DNA of 64,000 nt from contig NC_080420.1 of NCBI RefSeq assembly GCF_029873635.1, positions 28,139,032 to 28,203,031 of the forward strand, read 5' to 3'. Origin of the DNA: Malania oleifera. Its lineage: Eukaryota > Streptophyta > Magnoliopsida > Santalales > Ximeniaceae. How positions within the stretch are numbered: the stretch's first letter is position 1; each line of letters begins with the position of its first letter. The position numbers and the translations under genes are program-made. Below the pieces are notes generated by a model. The model ran no database searches. It was not told the DNA's origin and saw nothing but the letters and a program-made list of their open reading frames with translations. Positions 10,838 through 22,722 of this stretch are shown here, piece after piece.

Positions 10838-11112
10838 CCCAGTCGACTGACAATTTTTTAACGTGATTCAGTCAGCTGACTGACAGGATACCTTCAGCAA
10901 AGTTAACTATCCAGCCAACTGACTTGATGAACTGAAAACGCCCAACCAACTGACATTACCCAGCCGACTGACCATTTTGAACATGGTTCAGTCAGCTGAC
11001 CTAACAATTTATCAGAATTATTTTTTGAGAGACGGAATGGGGTCAACCGCCTATCCAGCTGACTGAGTAGTGCAAATAGTAACACTGTCAAGTGGGTCAG
11101 CTGACTGACTTT
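10838..11112. repeat. CAGTCGACTG/GTCAGCTGAC palindrome array, 5' LTR of B
   Basis: About eight copies of CAG(C/T)(C/A)(G/A)ACTGAC-like motifs occur. Perfect palindromes are CAGTCGACTG at 10840-10849 and the 14-mer CAGTCAGCTGACTG at 10869-10882. Further copies lie near 10910, 10938, 10961, 10985, 11051 and 11097. The array sits 120-400 bases upstream of the TATA box. The 3' LTR has the same array (about 18968-19272), more decayed. Confidence 0.85.
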
Positions 11113-11236
11113 GAGGAGGATTGTTGAATTTCAAACTTATGGGAAGATTTTCAAAATTGATTCTATAATTTAATATCTTTTGAAAACTTACGTAAATGCT
11201 CCATTTTAAATAAGAAAACTTTTCTTTAAAAAATTC

Positions 11237-11244
11237 TATAAATA
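11237..11244 (+). promoter_or_regulatory. Probable TATA box, 5' LTR of B
   Basis: TATAAATA lies downstream of the palindrome array in the middle of the LTR. The 3' LTR has TATAAGTA at the matching place (19395-19402). Confidence 0.6.
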
Positions 11245-12293
11245 CATCCCTTACTCAATGAAAAAATCCACTCAAACAATACATGCTTTCTACGCTAAAG
11301 TTCTTCTAAAGTTCATACTTGCTCGCACTCTTGCTAGGGGAAAAATCTACAAATTTCTATATTAACAAAGGCTTTGATTCTGAGTTGCGTCTAAAATCCT
11401 TTTATCAATAAGAAAGAACCTTTGGTGACTTTTAAACCTTGAGCTTCACATTTTCTATCTAGTTTTGGTTTTGGAGTATGATTAGAGATTTAACTTGTAC
11501 AATTTGCTCTATGTTTGAGAGTGTTTTGTACGCAGATATCCATTTTTTCTACTAGATCATTGACGGTTCAAGGTATTGTTGGATCGTTGGACCAAGCATA
11601 GGTTGTTCCTTGGAGAGGTTTCTCTTCCGAAAAAAGAGTTTGGTTATTGTAAAGGTTTTTGTTTTACCCGGAAGGTACAAGGTATAGTGAAATCCTTAGG
11701 GTGGTTGACCTAAGGCGAGGACGTAGGCTACTGCAAGCCGAATCTAGTAAAAGTAGCGGTGTCACTCTCTTTAAATTTCAGCAAAATATAAACTGTGTGG
11801 ATGTTGTAATTGTTTCAATCATAAAAACAGCATATATTGGAAATTAAATAAATCAACGACTAATTTGTTCTTGGGCTTACAGAAACCGAAAGGGAGTACA
11901 TTGGTTAATCAATTTTTTGCGGAAACCGTAGGGGAGTACGTTGATTGGTTAACAACCCAAAACCTATTAGCTAAAGTTTTATTTAAATTCTAATTTTGAA
12001 AAAGTGATTGGATGTTATTTTAATCTTCAATTCAAAGAACTAGCCAACTACAGGACTTGCACACTCATACACAGGGCCACTGAGTATAGCAAAGCTATTA
12101 TTAATTACTTGTATGGTGTTTGTTTAGCTTGAATAGTTAATCAATTGGTTGTGTTTGTTGTGGATTGCCTAATCAACAAGAACATAAAAAGTCTTTAAAA
12201 GATTGTAAAAAGTCAATAACTCTTATAAAGATTCTAAAGAATTTTAAATAACCCAATTCACCCCCCCTCTTGGGACTACACCTTAGGTTTTGA

Positions 12294-12306
12294 TTGGTAT
12301 CAGAGC
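12294..12306 (+). other. PBS of Sirevirus B (Met-tRNA type)
   Basis: TTGGTATCAGAGC directly follows the 5' LTR and is complementary to the initiator Met-tRNA 3' end. Confidence 0.9.
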
Positions 12307-12349
12307 ACGGTTATAGAAAATCCTAACAACTAGCTATACAAAGATCTAG

Positions 12350-14135
12350 ATGGCACAAATAAGAGTACCTGCCTTTGGTGAGGGTCAATTCTTAACTAGA
12401 CCACACATTTTGTGGACTCAATTACACCTTTTGGAAGCAACGAATGAGAATCTACCTTCAAACAATGGACTGGAAGGCATGGAATGTTGTCACAAATGGA
12501 AATTTGATCCCTACTAAACTAGTAGATGGAAAAGAAGTACATAAAGAAGATAAATAACTAATTGAATCAGATTACAAAATATTGCAAATTAACTCAAGTG
12601 TAATTAACTCCCAATATTGTGCACTTGATGCAAATGAATTTAATAGAGTAATGGCGCGTAAAACAGTTAAAGAAATTTGGGATAAATTAGAAGTAACCTA
12701 TGAAGCACAGTAGATGTTAGGGACAGTAGAATTGATATGTTAACTAGTGAATATGAAACTTTTAGGATGAATTCCGATGAAATTATAACAAGCATGTACA
12801 CTAGGTTCACACATATCATAAACTCTCTAAGTGTCTTAGGAAAAACATATTCCACCCATGAGATGATTCACAAAATTCTAAGAGCACTTCCATCTATTTG
12901 GGAACCGAAAGCCACAACCATAACGGAAGGTAGAAATCTCAAAACAACTTCATTAGATGAACTCATAGGATCACTTCTAACCTATGGAATGGTTTTGAAA
13001 GAAAGAAGCATTGAAAATAAAAATAAAAAGTCTATAGCTCTAAAAGCCTCAAAAGAACATTCAAGTGAAGAAGATAATGAATCTAGTGAATTAGAAGATT
13101 AAGATTTAGCTTTCATAACTAAAAGACTTGGAAAATTCTTCAAAAGAAACAAGAAATTCACTAGAAAATTCAATAGACCAAAAACTAAAAAAGGTGAGAG
13201 TAATAAAAAGGAATACAAGAGCAAAAATGAACCTCCCACTTGCTATCACTATAAAAAGGTCGGACACATCAAGCTAGATTGCCCACAACTCAAGAAGGAA
13301 AAGAGGAAAAAGAAGCCTACAATGAAGGAACCTTGGGATGACACAAGTTCGAGCGAATCGGATAGCGAGTCAAGCGATCAAGAAGTAGCAAACATGTGCT
13401 TCATTGTACACAATGAAGAGGTAAGCTCTTACTACTCTTTCCTAGAAGATTCGTGTGATGAATCATGTAATAATTCATGTGAAAGCATGCCTTCTTATAA
13501 AGAACTTCAAGTTGAATTATTCTCTCTTCATAATAAGTTCATTAAGGTCTCAAAAAGGAACATAAGCTTGAAACAACAAAACAAAACACTTAGAAATCAG
13601 CTTGAATCTTCGAAACTTGTCGAAAAAGAAAAGGACCTAAAGATTGAAGAGCTTGAGAAGAAAGTAGATAACATGTCTCAAAAATTAGTTAACTCTCAAG
13701 TGAATGAAGATAGCAAAAGAGTGCTAGAAATAATTGATCTTAAAAACCAAATTCAAGATAGGGAGAAGGTTATTTACAACTTTACCAAAGGTAAAGATAA
13801 GTTCGAAAAAATGGTAGGACAAAAAAGGATGGCTAACAATAAAGAAGGAATTGGTTACAATGGAACACCAAACAAGAGAAAGAAAAACTTGTTTGTGGAA
13901 TATTTTGTAAATCAATCTAAACACTATGCAAGAATTTTATTGACAAACATTTATGAGCACACTACTTGCTACATGTGTAAAAGTAAAGGACATATAATGT
14001 TTAATTGTCCACTCAAGAAAAAATATATTAAAGTAAAAAAAATGAATGGAAGATAAACACTAAAACGAGACAAGGCTTAAAGAAAGCTAAGAAAGTTTGG
14101 GTTCCAAAAGTAAAAAAATAAATCCTTTCTTGTAG
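12350..14135 (+). pseudogene. gag of Sirevirus B
   Basis: The start ATG is at 12350 (MAQIRVPAFGEG), 44 bases after the PBS. Frameshifts follow at once. The UBN2-type domain is at 12737-13102 (SMYTRFTHIINSLSVLGKTY, TSLDELIGSLLTYGM). A TAA ends that section at 13102. The next part has a zinc knuckle with a Cys-to-Tyr change (CYHYKKVGHIKLDC), then 13322-14056 (244 residues) with an acidic Ser-rich stretch, a Lys/Glu-rich coiled coil and an intact knuckle (CYMCKSKGHIMFNC). In the Gag frame translation stops at TAA 14120-14122. The protease frame carries TAG at 14133-14135. Confidence 0.85.
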
Positions 14136-15303
14136 GTTTGCTTTAGGACCACTCTGTCTAAAGATAAATGGTACTTGGACAGAAGATGTTCAAGACATAT
14201 GACGGGAGATAAATCTAAGTTCACTTCTCTCACTCAAAATGAACAATGTGTATTGCATAAATCTAAGTCAACTTAGCAACAAAGGCTTTGAAATAATGTT
14301 TAAGAAAAACAAATGCATAATTCAGAATTCTAAGGATCATAAGACACTATTCATTGCACATAGAATGAACAATGTGTATTGCATAAACCTTGAAAGCTTG
14401 ATCTCTCAGGATATAACTTGCTTAGCTACCATGAGTATAAATAGTTGACTTTGGCATTGAAGATTAGGACATGCCAACATAAATCTCATATCTAAACTCT
14501 CCAGAAAGAATTTAGTTAAAGGCTTGCCTAACACCAAGTTCATTAAAGATAAAGTGTGTGATGCTTGTCAACTAGGAAAACAAATCAAGAAAAGCTTCAA
14601 AAAGATTAAACATATATCAACTAGTTGACCCCTAGAACTCATACACCTAAACTTGTTTGGTCCTACTAGAACTCAAAGCCTAGGACGAAAACAATATGCC
14701 TTCGTAATTGTTGATGATTACTCTAGATATACATGGGTATTGTTTTTAGCTAACAAATAGGAAGCTTGTAATTCGTTAATCACTCTATGCAAAAAGCTTC
14801 AAAATGAGAAAGGGTTCAATGTCTCAAATCTAAGAAGTGGCCAAGGAAGAGAATTTAAGAATCAAGATGTTGAAAAATGTCGCAATGATCATGGCATAAG
14901 CCACAACTTTTCAACACCTAGAACCCCACAACAAAATAGAGTGTTGGAAAGAAAAAATACAACTCTTCATGAAATGGCAAGAACGATGCTCAATGAAAAT
15001 AACTTACCCAAGTATTTTTGGGTCAAAGCTATAAATACAACTTGCTATGTAATTAATAGGATTTCTATTAGATCAAGCATAAACAAGACACCTTATGAAT
15101 TATGGAAAGGATGAAGGCCTAACATAACTTACTTTCATGTCTTGGGTGTAAGTGTTTTGTACTCAATAACAAAGATAACTCAGGAAAATTTGATGCTAAA
15201 TAGGATGAAGGAATTTTCCTAGGATATTCTACAAATAGTAAGGCCAATAGGATCTATAACAAAAGAACACTCACCATAATTGAATCAATTCACATAGACT
15301 TTA
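14136..15303 (+). pseudogene. pol of Sirevirus B: protease and integrase
   Basis: The protease motif near 14165-14215 reads [18 protein letters not shown], so DSG has become DRR. Part of the pre-integrase domain is rearranged: MNNVYCIN… appears twice (14239 and 14367), and LSQLSNKGFEIMFKK is fused to the first copy. The integrase core (about 14640-15110) has lost two of three catalytic residues: LNLFGP for LDLFGP and SGQGREF for SDQGREF; only the Glu (LERKN) remains. Several stops interrupt it. The product would be inactive. Confidence 0.85.
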
Positions 15304-17108
15304 ATGAAATCAAGTCCTTTTTCAAGAGAAGTCAAAAATGAAGAAAAAGATGATATTTCCAAAGAGGAGGGTGAGATAGAAATCAAGGAAGAAAGGGAAA
15401 TAAATGAAGGAAACCCAAAATATGAACCTATAGAAAATCCTGAATTACCAAGAGAATGGAAGTATAAAAAAGATCACCCTCAAGATCAAATTATAGATGA
15501 ACCATCTAGAGGTGTAACTACTAGATATTCTCTAAAGAATCTATGCAATCACTATGCATTCCTATCTCAAAATGAACCTAAAGATGTTGAAGAGGCCCTT
15601 AAAGATGACTCTTGGACAATTACTATGCAGGAAGAATTAAACCAATTTGAAAGAAGCAAAGTATGGCAATTAGTACCCAAACCTAAAAATCATTCGTTCA
15701 TAGGAACTAAATGAGTATTTAGAAATAAAAAGGATGAGAATGGTATAATCATTAGAAACAAAGCTAGGCTTGTAGCCAAAGGGTATAACCAATAAGAAGG
15801 GATAGACTATGATGAAACCTTTGCCCTTGTAGCTAAAATGGAGGCTATTAGAATACTGTTAGCTTATGCTTCCTACAAAGAATTTAAGTTATTCCAAATG
15901 GATGTCAAAAGTGCATTCTTGAATGAGTATATTAATGAAGAGGTATATGTTGAACAACCTCCTAGTTTTGAAAATATAGAAATTCTTAATCATGTATTTA
16001 GACTAACTAAGACTTTGTATGGATTAAAATAGGCCCCTAGGGCTTGGTATGAAAGACTTAGTGGATTTCTAATTGAGAAGAGATTCTTAAGAGGAAAAAT
16101 TGATAGTACCTTGTTCCTTAAAACTAAGGAAGATGGCATACTTTTAATTTAAATCTACGTATATGATATAATATTTGGTGCTACTAATGAACATTTATGT
16201 AAAGAATTTGTAAAATGTATGCAAGAAGAATTTAAAATGAGCATGATAAGAGAGTTAAACTAGTTTCTTGGACTGCAAATTAAACAAGCAAAGAATGAGA
16301 CTTTTATATGTCAATCCAAATACATAAAAGAAATGATAGAAAAATTCAGTATGGAAAATAGTAAACCCATAGGAACGCCTATGAGTACCTCTATCAGTCT
16401 AGACAAAGATGAAAAGGGAAAACCCGTAGACACAAAGTATTATAGGGGTATGATTGGAAGTCTACTATATCAAACAGCCAGTAGACTCGGCATAATATTT
16501 AGTGTGTGTATGTGTGCACGTTTTCAATTAGTACCTAAGGAATCACACTTAATAGCTATTAAGAGAATCCTAAGATACTTAATAGGCACTATGGACTTAG
16601 GACTATAGTACCCTAAGGACACCGGTTTTGAAATGATTAGTTATTCAGATACAGACTATACAGGGTGTAAAATAGATAGAAAAAGTACAAGTGGCACAAG
16701 CCACTTCTTAGGAAGATCTTTAGCTTCTTGGTTCTCTAAGAAACAAAACTTCATGGCTTTGTCAATTGCTGAGGCTAAATATGTAGCAACCAGGAGTTGT
16801 TATGCTCAAAAACTATACATGAAACAACATTTAAGAGATTTCAATTTGAAATACACAACTATACCAATTAAGTGTGATAATACGAGTGCGATAAACATAT
16901 CTAAAATTCCTATTTCACACTTAAGAACCAAGCACATTGACATAAAACATCACTTCTTAAGAGATCATATTCAAAAAAAGACATCATTTTAGAATTCATT
17001 AATACAAATAATCAATGGGCTGATATCTTCGCTAAACCTCTCTCAGAAGATAGATTCATAACCATTACAAGAGAGTTTGGTCAACTACATAGTAGAGAAA
17101 CTAACTGA
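15304..17108 (+). pseudogene. pol of Sirevirus B: reverse transcriptase and RNase H
   Basis: The open stretch 15304-15714 covers the acidic linker and RT start and ends at TGA (15712-15714), the Trp position of TK-W-VFRNK. RT continues with DVKSAFLNEYINEEVYVEQPP (15838-16032), then a stop at GLK-stop-APRAWYE (CAG to TAG). The active site reads YVYDIIF (about 16158), with the first catalytic Asp of YVDD changed to Tyr. The next parts are 16333-16608 (GTPMSTSISLDKDEKGK) and RNase H 16633-16992 (YSDTDYTGCKIDRKSTSG, HIDIKHHFLRDH). A final frameshift precedes the natural pol end SRETN at 17108. Confidence 0.85.
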
Positions 17109-17138
17109 AAGGACAAGCTTGAAGAAAAATCTACAGTC

Positions 17139-17353
17139 AGCCAATTGACTCTGAGGTCAACCGACTAACTGAAGTAGTTTTTCCTAGAACAGAGGCCAGT
17201 CAGCCAACTGACCCTGAGGTCGGCCAATTGACTGAAGTAGTCTTCCTGGACCAGAGAGTAGTCAGTCAACTAACCCTGAGGTCAGCCAGCTGACTGAAAG
17301 ATAAACCCTAGGCTCGTTTATAAATCTCGAGCCATTTGAGTGGTCAATCAACT
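17139..17353 (+). repeat. Second palindrome array, downstream of pol in B
   Basis: This holds about three tandem units of roughly 65 bases, each with CAGTCAGCCAA(C/T)TGAC, CCTGAGGTC and GCCAA(C/T)TGACTGAAGTAG-like parts, plus a last GTCAATCAACTGACC near 17342. The motifs are those of the B LTR array but lie outside the LTR, in the 3' untranslated region. D keeps a trace of the same array (GTCAGTTGACTGAC, 49102-49115). Confidence 0.75.
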
Positions 17354-18502
17354 GACCTAGAGTTTGTCTCTTTGTGTGCTCTAAAAATATTTTTTTGGTC
17401 TATACTTTGATATGTTGTATAACACAACACTTAGCTTGATTGCTTTACTTGTTTCTTTCCCTTTGTTTTTTTTTTTTTTAAGGTAAACTTTTTTATCAAC
17501 ATAACAACAATCCAAACAGAAGTATAGTACAATGCACATGATAATGATAGACTTCATGCTTATGTGATATGCAATCTGCTACATGTGTATATCTTGAAAT
17601 TTGTATCTTGAACTCTTTAAAGACGATGAAAATATTAATGATTTGTGGCTCACTATATTTTGAAAATCTGAGCTTAAAGTTATTAAGCATTATTTAGAAA
17701 CATTAATTTGGATATGACTTGATTAATTCTTGACCATGTATGCTTATGATGGATCAGATGAATAAATGAAAAATTGACATCTATGAGCAGTGCATGATAT
17801 GACATCAACATTAGTATCTAAAGAAGTATATTGGTATGCATGAATATGTCAATTGATATTTGAGTAATACAACATATTTATGAGACTTGTAATGATATTG
17901 ATAATATTGACATGATATTAGTATCCATGAGCACATACATGACATGAATCAATATTTGAAGCATGGGATGATAAAAAGCATAATTGGTATCAAATCTGAA
18001 TGTGTAAAATTCAAGGGGAGTATTATGACTCATTGCTTGTAGTATGATTTTTCCCTAATTTTCATGAATTAATGTCAAAAGAGGGAAAGAATAATGAATT
18101 GTTAAGGACAAATATGACTTTTGAAGAATTTTTGGCAAATATGAATGTTGTACAACATATGCCTTATTGTAAATTTAAAGATGTCACAACACATATATTG
18201 AAAATTTTTTATTGATGTCAAATGGGGGAGAAGTATTGAGCAAAAATTGAGCATGATATTGAGCAAACATTGAGCATGATATTGAAAAGTTCGAACATGA
18301 TATATGTATCAAAAGGAAGGGGGAGAAGCATTTGATATTGAACTTGAATGATGTAATGAGCATGATATTATATGATATTGAAATTGGTCTTGAAAGTTGA
18401 AACTACAAATATTGTTAAGATGATGCTTACTGTGAGGGGGAGTCTTTTTAAAGCTTACTCAAATTTTTGCTCCTCATTTGTCATCATAAAAAATGGGGAG
18501 AT
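17354..18502 (+). other. 3' non-coding region of B with multiple polypurine tracts
   Basis: No coding capacity is visible. G-rich purine runs recur at about 18013 (AAGGGGAGTATT), 18226 (AAATGGGGGAGAAG), 18309 (AAGGAAGGGGGAGAAG), 18433 (GAGGGGGAG) and 18491 (AAATGGGGAGAT); the last one abuts the 3' LTR. Repeated polypurine tracts downstream of pol are a known Sirevirus trait. There is no env-like ORF. Confidence 0.7.
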
Positions 18503-20497
18503 TGTTGGCCTAATTGGGCTTTTTAATCTTGTTTTGATGAAAACAAAATGAAGGATGTTTTAACATGTGTTGTTGAGTGGTTTTATTTTAGGACCAAGCC
18601 AAAGGACACTCATGGTTAATCGTGGAAGTAAGCTAGAGATCAAAGTCAATTAAGTGAAAGCTTCTCAGTATATTGAAGCAATGAACGAGAAATGAAGAGC
18701 TTAAAGGCCAAGAAGATCTTGAAGTAAAAAGTGAACCTCAAGAGGTTACAAGACTTAGTGATTAAGGAGATTATGCTTAGAAGGATATTTGTAAGTACTT
18801 CAAGTCATTACTATTTAGATACGTGAAGCTCCTTAAGATACAAAAACTTGAAGACCATCACTTGAAAAACCTTTGAAAATGTTTTTGAAAAGTTATAATT
18901 AGGTTTTTCAAGTAAACTAGATTTTATAGAAATCAGAAATAGAAAATATTTGAAAAGAGAGGACTGCCAAGCCAACTAACTCGATGAACTAAAAGTACTC
19001 AGCCAACTGACCATTTTTTAACCTAGTTCAGTTAGCCGATTAATAGGAAACCTTCAGCAAAGTTAACTGTCTAACCGACTGACTCGATGAACTGAAAACG
19101 CCCAACCGACTGACAGTACCCAACTGACTGACCATTTTGAATGTGGTTCAGTCAGCCGACTGACAATTTATTTGAATTATTTTTTGAGAGACAGAATGGT
19201 GTCAGCCGCCTGTTTAGCCTACTGAGTAGTGGAAAAAGTGACCCAGTCGAGTGAGTCAGCCAACTGACTTTGCGGAGGATTTTTGAATTTCAAACTTATG
19301 GGAAGATTTTCAAAATTGATTCTATATATTAATATTTTTGAAAAGTTACCTAAATGCTCCATGTTAAATGAGGAAACTTTTCTTTAAAAAAGTTTATAAG
19401 TACCTCCCTTACTCAATGAAAAAATACACTCAAACAATACACGCTTTCTACACTAAAGTTCTCCTAAAGTTCATACTTGCTCACACTCTTGCTAGGGGAA
19501 AACTCTACAAAATTTCTGGATTAACAAAGCCTTTGATTCTAAGTTGCATATAAAATCCTTATATCAATAAGAAAGAACCTTTGGTGACTTCTAAACCTTG
19601 AGCTTCATATTATTTATTTAGTTTTGGTTTTGGAGTACGATTAGAGATTTAACTTGTACAACTTGCTCTGTGTTTGAGAGTGTTTTTGTACGCAGATATC
19701 CATTCCTTTCTACTAGATCTTCTACGGTTCAAGGTATTGTTGGATCGTTGGACCAAGCATAAGTTGTTGCTTGGAGAGGTTTCTCTTCCTGAAAAAAAGG
19801 TTGGTTGTTGTAAAAGTTTTTGTTCCACCCGGAAGGAACAAGATATAGTGAAATCCTTATGTGGTTGACCTAAGGCGAGGATGTAGGCTAGGGTAAGCCG
19901 AACTTGGTAAAAGTAGTGGTGTCACTCTCTTTCCCCTTCTCTCTTTAAATTCCAACAAAATATATACTGTGTGGATGATGTAATTCTTTCAATCATAAAA
20001 ACAATATATATTGGAAATTAAATAAACTAACGCCTAATTTGTTCTTGGGCTTGCAGAAACCGAAAGAGAGTACGTTGGTTAATCAATTTTTTGTGGAAAC
20101 CGTAGGGGAGTACGTTGATTGGTTAACAACCCAAAACCTATTAGTTGAAGGTTTATTTAAATTCTAATTTTGAAAAAGTGATTGGATGTTATTTTAATCT
20201 TCAGTTCAAAAGCCAACTATAGGACTTGCACATTCATATATAGGGCTGCTGAATATTACAAAGCTATTATTAATTACTTGTATGGTGTTTGTTTGGCTTG
20301 AATAGTTAATCAATTGGTTGTGTTTGTTGTGGTTGCGGATTGAATAGAAGAAGTAAGTGTTTGTGTGGATTGCCTAATCAACAAGAACATAAGGAGTCTT
20401 TAAAATATTGTAAAAAGTCAATAACTCTTAAAAAGACTTTAATGAATTTTAAATAACCCAATTCACCCCCCCTCTTGGGACTACCCTTTAGGTTTCA
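18503..20497 (+). repeat. 3' LTR of Sirevirus B
   Basis: The LTR is 1995 bp. It begins TGTTGGCCTAATTGG after the polypurine tract and ends TTAGGTTTCA before the target duplication. It carries the TTTTGATGAAAACAAAATG start, a palindrome array (18968-19272), a TATA box near 19395 and the CACCCCCCCTCTTGGG block. It differs from the 5' LTR by many substitutions and by a short extra segment near 20336-20365 (TTGCGGATTGAATAG…), so the insertion is not recent. Confidence 0.9.
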
Positions 20498-20580
20498 CTT
20501 TAAATAATATTCAAAAGTTAATTTTTTCAATAAAACTCATTAAGAAAACAGCAATATATAACTACCAATAAGAAAAGAAA

Positions 20581-20631
<51 letters not shown>

Positions 20632-21617
20632 AAGGAGGTAGTGAGGTGGTATTGGCTGGCAGCAGGTGGCCATAGTAGCTATGCTGGTTTTTCTGGAGTA
20701 GAAGGGAGGTTCAAGTTTGGTTGGAGCTGGAGTTCTGGTGGTTGGCCAGAGCAGCAACGATTGGTGTAGGCTAGCCTCGACTGGTTCTTGAGGTGTTGCA
20801 GTGGGGTGGTTACAGGAACAGCAACTTCTGCAGCAAATTGGTGGTGTGGCTTTGCAGCAAGGGATACAGCCGGCTTCGGGTGTGGTCTGGCCATGGCTTG
20901 AGGCAGCAGCTGAGGGAAGAGGGATAGCAGATGGAGAGAAGGGGAACTGAGCAGAGAGGGAGAGGAAGAGACTGAGGGAGAGAGAGAGAGGCTTGGAAAG
21001 ATGGAGTTGCAGGAGACAAGGGAAAGAGAAGGAAAGGGTAAGGGAGAGTAGGGAAGGAGAAGGAGAAGGAGGAGGAAAGGGAAAGAGAGGGAGAGAAAGG
21101 GTAGGGAAGAGAGCCGCGGGGGCTACAGTTGAACAAAGGGGAAAGAAAAATAAATAGGGAGGGGAGATGGCTGCCCTACGAACCGTGAACCTATCAGACT
21201 TGGCTGCATGGCCGGGTCACATCAGTTTACCATTTTATTATTTTATTTTTCTTTTTTTTTCTCACTTTTCTCTCTGCAGACGAGGCCAATTTTGACCCTC
21301 CTGGAGCTAGTTTCTCTCAAAGCTTAAAACACGGAAGTTGTACATTATCTTCTCATATTTCTCCACAATTTTGAATGATCTCGATTGAAACTTGAACGGA
21401 AACGTTGAGTGCGAATTACGAACTGATGCCGGTTTTAGCTCCCAATAGTTTTTCTGGATTAAAAAATGCAAAAAATTCGTAAATTGCTCAATAAAACCCA
21501 GAGATTATAAATAGGATACCTTGTTAAAATATTGAGAGTGATTAGATATTTAATTAAAAATATAAGCTCTAATGCACGAATTAAAACGCCTAATTGTGCA
21601 ATTTAATCGCGTAATCA
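20498..21617 (-). repeat. LTR of gypsy G1, U3 half
   Basis: This is collinear with about 61850-63037 of the second G1-family LTR. It includes the purine-rich stretch, the GGCTGCATGG(C/T)CG(G/A)GTC block (about 21204) and the AATTAGG…GCGTAATCA end. On the minus strand it starts TGATTACGC at 21617. The outer neighbour reads GGGGAGGAGGAGC, which resembles a polypurine tract; if it is one, this copy would have served as a 3' LTR. Confidence 0.75.
20585..20628. repeat. (GA)n microsatellite in LTR of G1
   Basis: An almost perfect AG/GA dinucleotide run of about 44 bases begins a purine-rich stretch that extends to about 21120. Ser/Leu-rich open frames on the minus strand here are by-products of base composition. 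Confidence 0.95.
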
Positions 21618-22722
21618 GCTCCTCCTCCCCTAGCCCAGAAAAACTATATTTTTTTGTGTGTAGTGGTGCATGGTTTTATTCTGGAAAAACTTTAACGAAA
21701 TTTCAGCAACATGCCGTCTATAAATTGGACATTTCCCAAAAAATTCATGCACTAAAACTTGATAGATTCATGCAAACAAATAACAATAATATGCATCATG
21801 CAGAAACTAATGAGTTTGAGCATGTGAGAACCTAAATTCACTACCAACATGCAATTCACAATGTACTGCATCAGGTATGCAGTTGGCGTTCAAGACATGC
21901 ATGTATTTCAATAGTTCAATTTACCATTCATATAACATAATACCATCCAATAAAAAGATTTAGTCATTCAACATTTCAATTTAAAATTTCAAAAGATTTC
22001 AAGTTCATACAATTATAAATAAAACTTACCTTTGCTTCCTATTCATTAAATGGATGGGTAAAAAATGTCATAATTTAATATAATTTAACTAAAAACAACA
22101 TATCCGAATTTCAAGTTCAAAATTTGAAGTTTAGTACTGGTTTTATTTCTTAATTGTGTATTTTTGGGCATTTTTTATAATGTATGAACATGAGGTTGGA
22201 ATCATGGCCATATAGACTGGGCATTCTAAAGAAAGTAAATTTTGGGGACAATTCACAATATAAATAAGTTTGTATCCTCAAATTGTACAGGAAAGACGAA
22301 ACTCTAAGATTTATGTTGAAAACAAATTTTTTTTGTCAGAGAGACATACTTAACAATAACATTAGGAGAAAATATACACCCATTTACTCTAGAATTTCTC
22401 TTATGTTTCATATTGTCTTCGAGTCTATAAAATCTTTGGTGTGTGCTCAAGTTTGAATGTTGACAACTTAATATGGCTTCATGATTTTTTACAAAACCAA
22501 GGTTTTATTATAATATACTAGTCATATTAAATATTCATATTCAATTAATATCAATGAAATTCATAAATCAGATGAGCGTTAGTCATTATACAACTACAAT
22601 TAATTTATACATAAGACATCCAATAAAATGTTGTGTCTAACATCTCAAATTTCAATTTTACTAAAAATTTTAAAAGTTTAAAAGCTATCATCCATATACT
22701 TCTCACAATAATCTTTATTTTC
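21618..22722. other. Unassigned AT-rich DNA
   Basis: I see no coding potential, LTR end, PBS or tandem repeat. Short stretches such as TATGCATCATGCAG resemble transposon-flanking spacer, but nothing can be assigned. A 9-base tract of C at 21630 onwards is just the neighbour of the G1 LTR end. Confidence 0.4.

Larger units (their letters stand above)
10439..12293 (+). repeat. 5' LTR of Sirevirus B
   Basis: The LTR is 1855 bp. It starts TATTGGCTTAACTGG (TG mutated to TA) and ends TTAGGTTTTGA at the PBS. The U3 start has TTTTGATGATAACAAAATG. Palindrome array, TATA box and the CACCCCCCCTCTTGGG block follow in order. It is nearly collinear with the 3' LTR at 18503-20497, with scattered substitutions and small indels. 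Confidence 0.9.
10439..20497 (+). mobile_element. Sirevirus B (Ty1/copia), both LTRs present
   Basis: This is a plus-strand element with 5' LTR (10439-12293), PBS, gag, PR-INT, RT-RH, a 1.4-kb 3' region with several polypurine tracts, and 3' LTR (18503-20497). It is flanked by TTTTA (10434-10438) and CTTTA (20498-20502), a 5-bp target duplication with one mismatch. The G1 LTR continues on both sides. Many stops and lost catalytic residues show it is dead. It belongs to the same family as D (LTR start TGTTGGCC…). Confidence 0.9.
8641..21617 (-). mobile_element. Ty3/gypsy element G1, interrupted by Sireviruses A and B
   Basis: On the minus strand the order is 5' LTR (21617 down to 9810, split by B), PBS, gag, then truncation by Sirevirus A. 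Pol and the 3' LTR are not in the window. The LTR family is confirmed by a second copy at 61155-63037, which matches both halves. G1 is therefore older than both A and B. Confidence 0.75.

Noticed and set aside
17109..18502. An env-like gene downstream of pol in Sirevirus B
   Set aside because: Some Sireviruses have one, but here all frames are broken and no signal peptide, membrane segment or long frame is visible.
20527..21136. Ser/Leu/Pro-rich open frames on the minus strand
   Set aside because: They arise from the (GA)n and purine-rich tract inside the G1 LTR; the same happens at 62053-62619.
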